A stretch of 64,000 nucleotides of DNA, from contig WHUZ01000041.1 in the NCBI GenBank assembly GCA_015179045.1, positions 471,358 to 535,357 on the forward strand, written 5' to 3'. This document shows, piece by piece, positions 63,967 through 64,000 of the stretch. Origin of the DNA: Kalaharituber pfeilii. Taxonomy: Eukaryota > Ascomycota > Pezizomycetes > Pezizales > Pezizaceae. The notes under the pieces are model-generated. The model worked only from the letters and a program-made list of their open reading frames with translations, was not told the origin of the DNA and ran no database searches. Each line of letters starts with the position of its first letter. The stretch's first letter is position 1. Made by a program: the position numbers and the translations under genes.

Positions 63967-64000
63967 GGGGGGTATTTCTTCTTTCCTTCCCCCCCTTTTT
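63967..64000. other. Low-complexity tip after the telomere
   Basis: A G-run, then pyrimidine-rich sequence with C- and T-runs. It is not telomeric and may be a read-end or assembly artefact. Confidence 0.5.

Noticed and set aside
63967..64000. Sequence beyond the telomere as a real chromosome feature
   Set aside because: Homopolymer-rich tip after the terminal repeats is more likely a read-end artefact.

Overview
This window is the end of a chromosome from a filamentous fungus, most likely a TE-rich ascomycete. The evidence is a TTAGGG telomere array at the right edge (from 63802), short introns of about 55-65 nt with GTAAGT-like donors and CTRAY-like branch sites, a pogo/Fot1-type transposon with a D,D,D triad, FAR1/MULE transposons, Ty1/copia and chromodomain Ty3 elements, and Tad/I-like LINE fragments. 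A truffle-like (Pezizomycete) host would fit, but this is only a guess.

Layout: 1-4.1 kb, a complete but decayed pogo element split by a 74-bp retroposon; 4.2-8.4 kb, a roughly 57-bp minisatellite peppered with 5'-truncated LINEs; 8.8-10.9 kb, the stump of a FAR1/MULE gene, a solo LTR and two minisatellites; 12.5-15 kb, LINE relics; 15.3-20.2 kb, a full-length Ty1/copia element with matching TSDs; 20.3-21.2 kb, an apparently intact two-exon gene; 21-26 kb, LINEs, micro-retroposons and a perfect 30-bp foldback; 26-31.4 kb, two MULEs with related TIRs and 9-bp TSDs; 32-34.5 kb, LINE insertions and an ankyrin pseudogene; 35-39.8 kb, a 4.8-kb TIR element full of minisatellites and solo LTRs; 40.5-42.7 kb, gag-only LINE derivatives; 43.2-45.6 kb, a Crinkler/RHS-type NTPase-nuclease gene with three inferred exons, the most gene-like locus here; 46-51.4 kb, LINE relics and an intact gag-only retroposon; 52-55 kb, minisatellites and a Tc1/mariner-like MITE; 55-58.2 kb, more repeats, LINEs and a solo LTR; 58.2-63.8 kb, a chromovirus whose gag end is replaced by telomere.

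The most unusual signal is a class of very short retroposons, about 45-75 bp including the A-tail and flanked by 10-14-bp TSDs. They consist of little more than the last 30-45 nt of the local LINEs. These 3' tails come in two families. Tail A folds as an outer CTCGC/GCGAG stem with an inner GCCC/GGGC stem and shows compensatory changes between copies. Tail B is a CCCTGC...GCGGGG stem. The same tails end both ORF2-type LINE fragments and gag-only (HAL1-like) elements, so the tail is probably the recognition signal for a shared reverse transcriptase. Insertions repeatedly fall inside minisatellites, other transposons, or even another element's tail.
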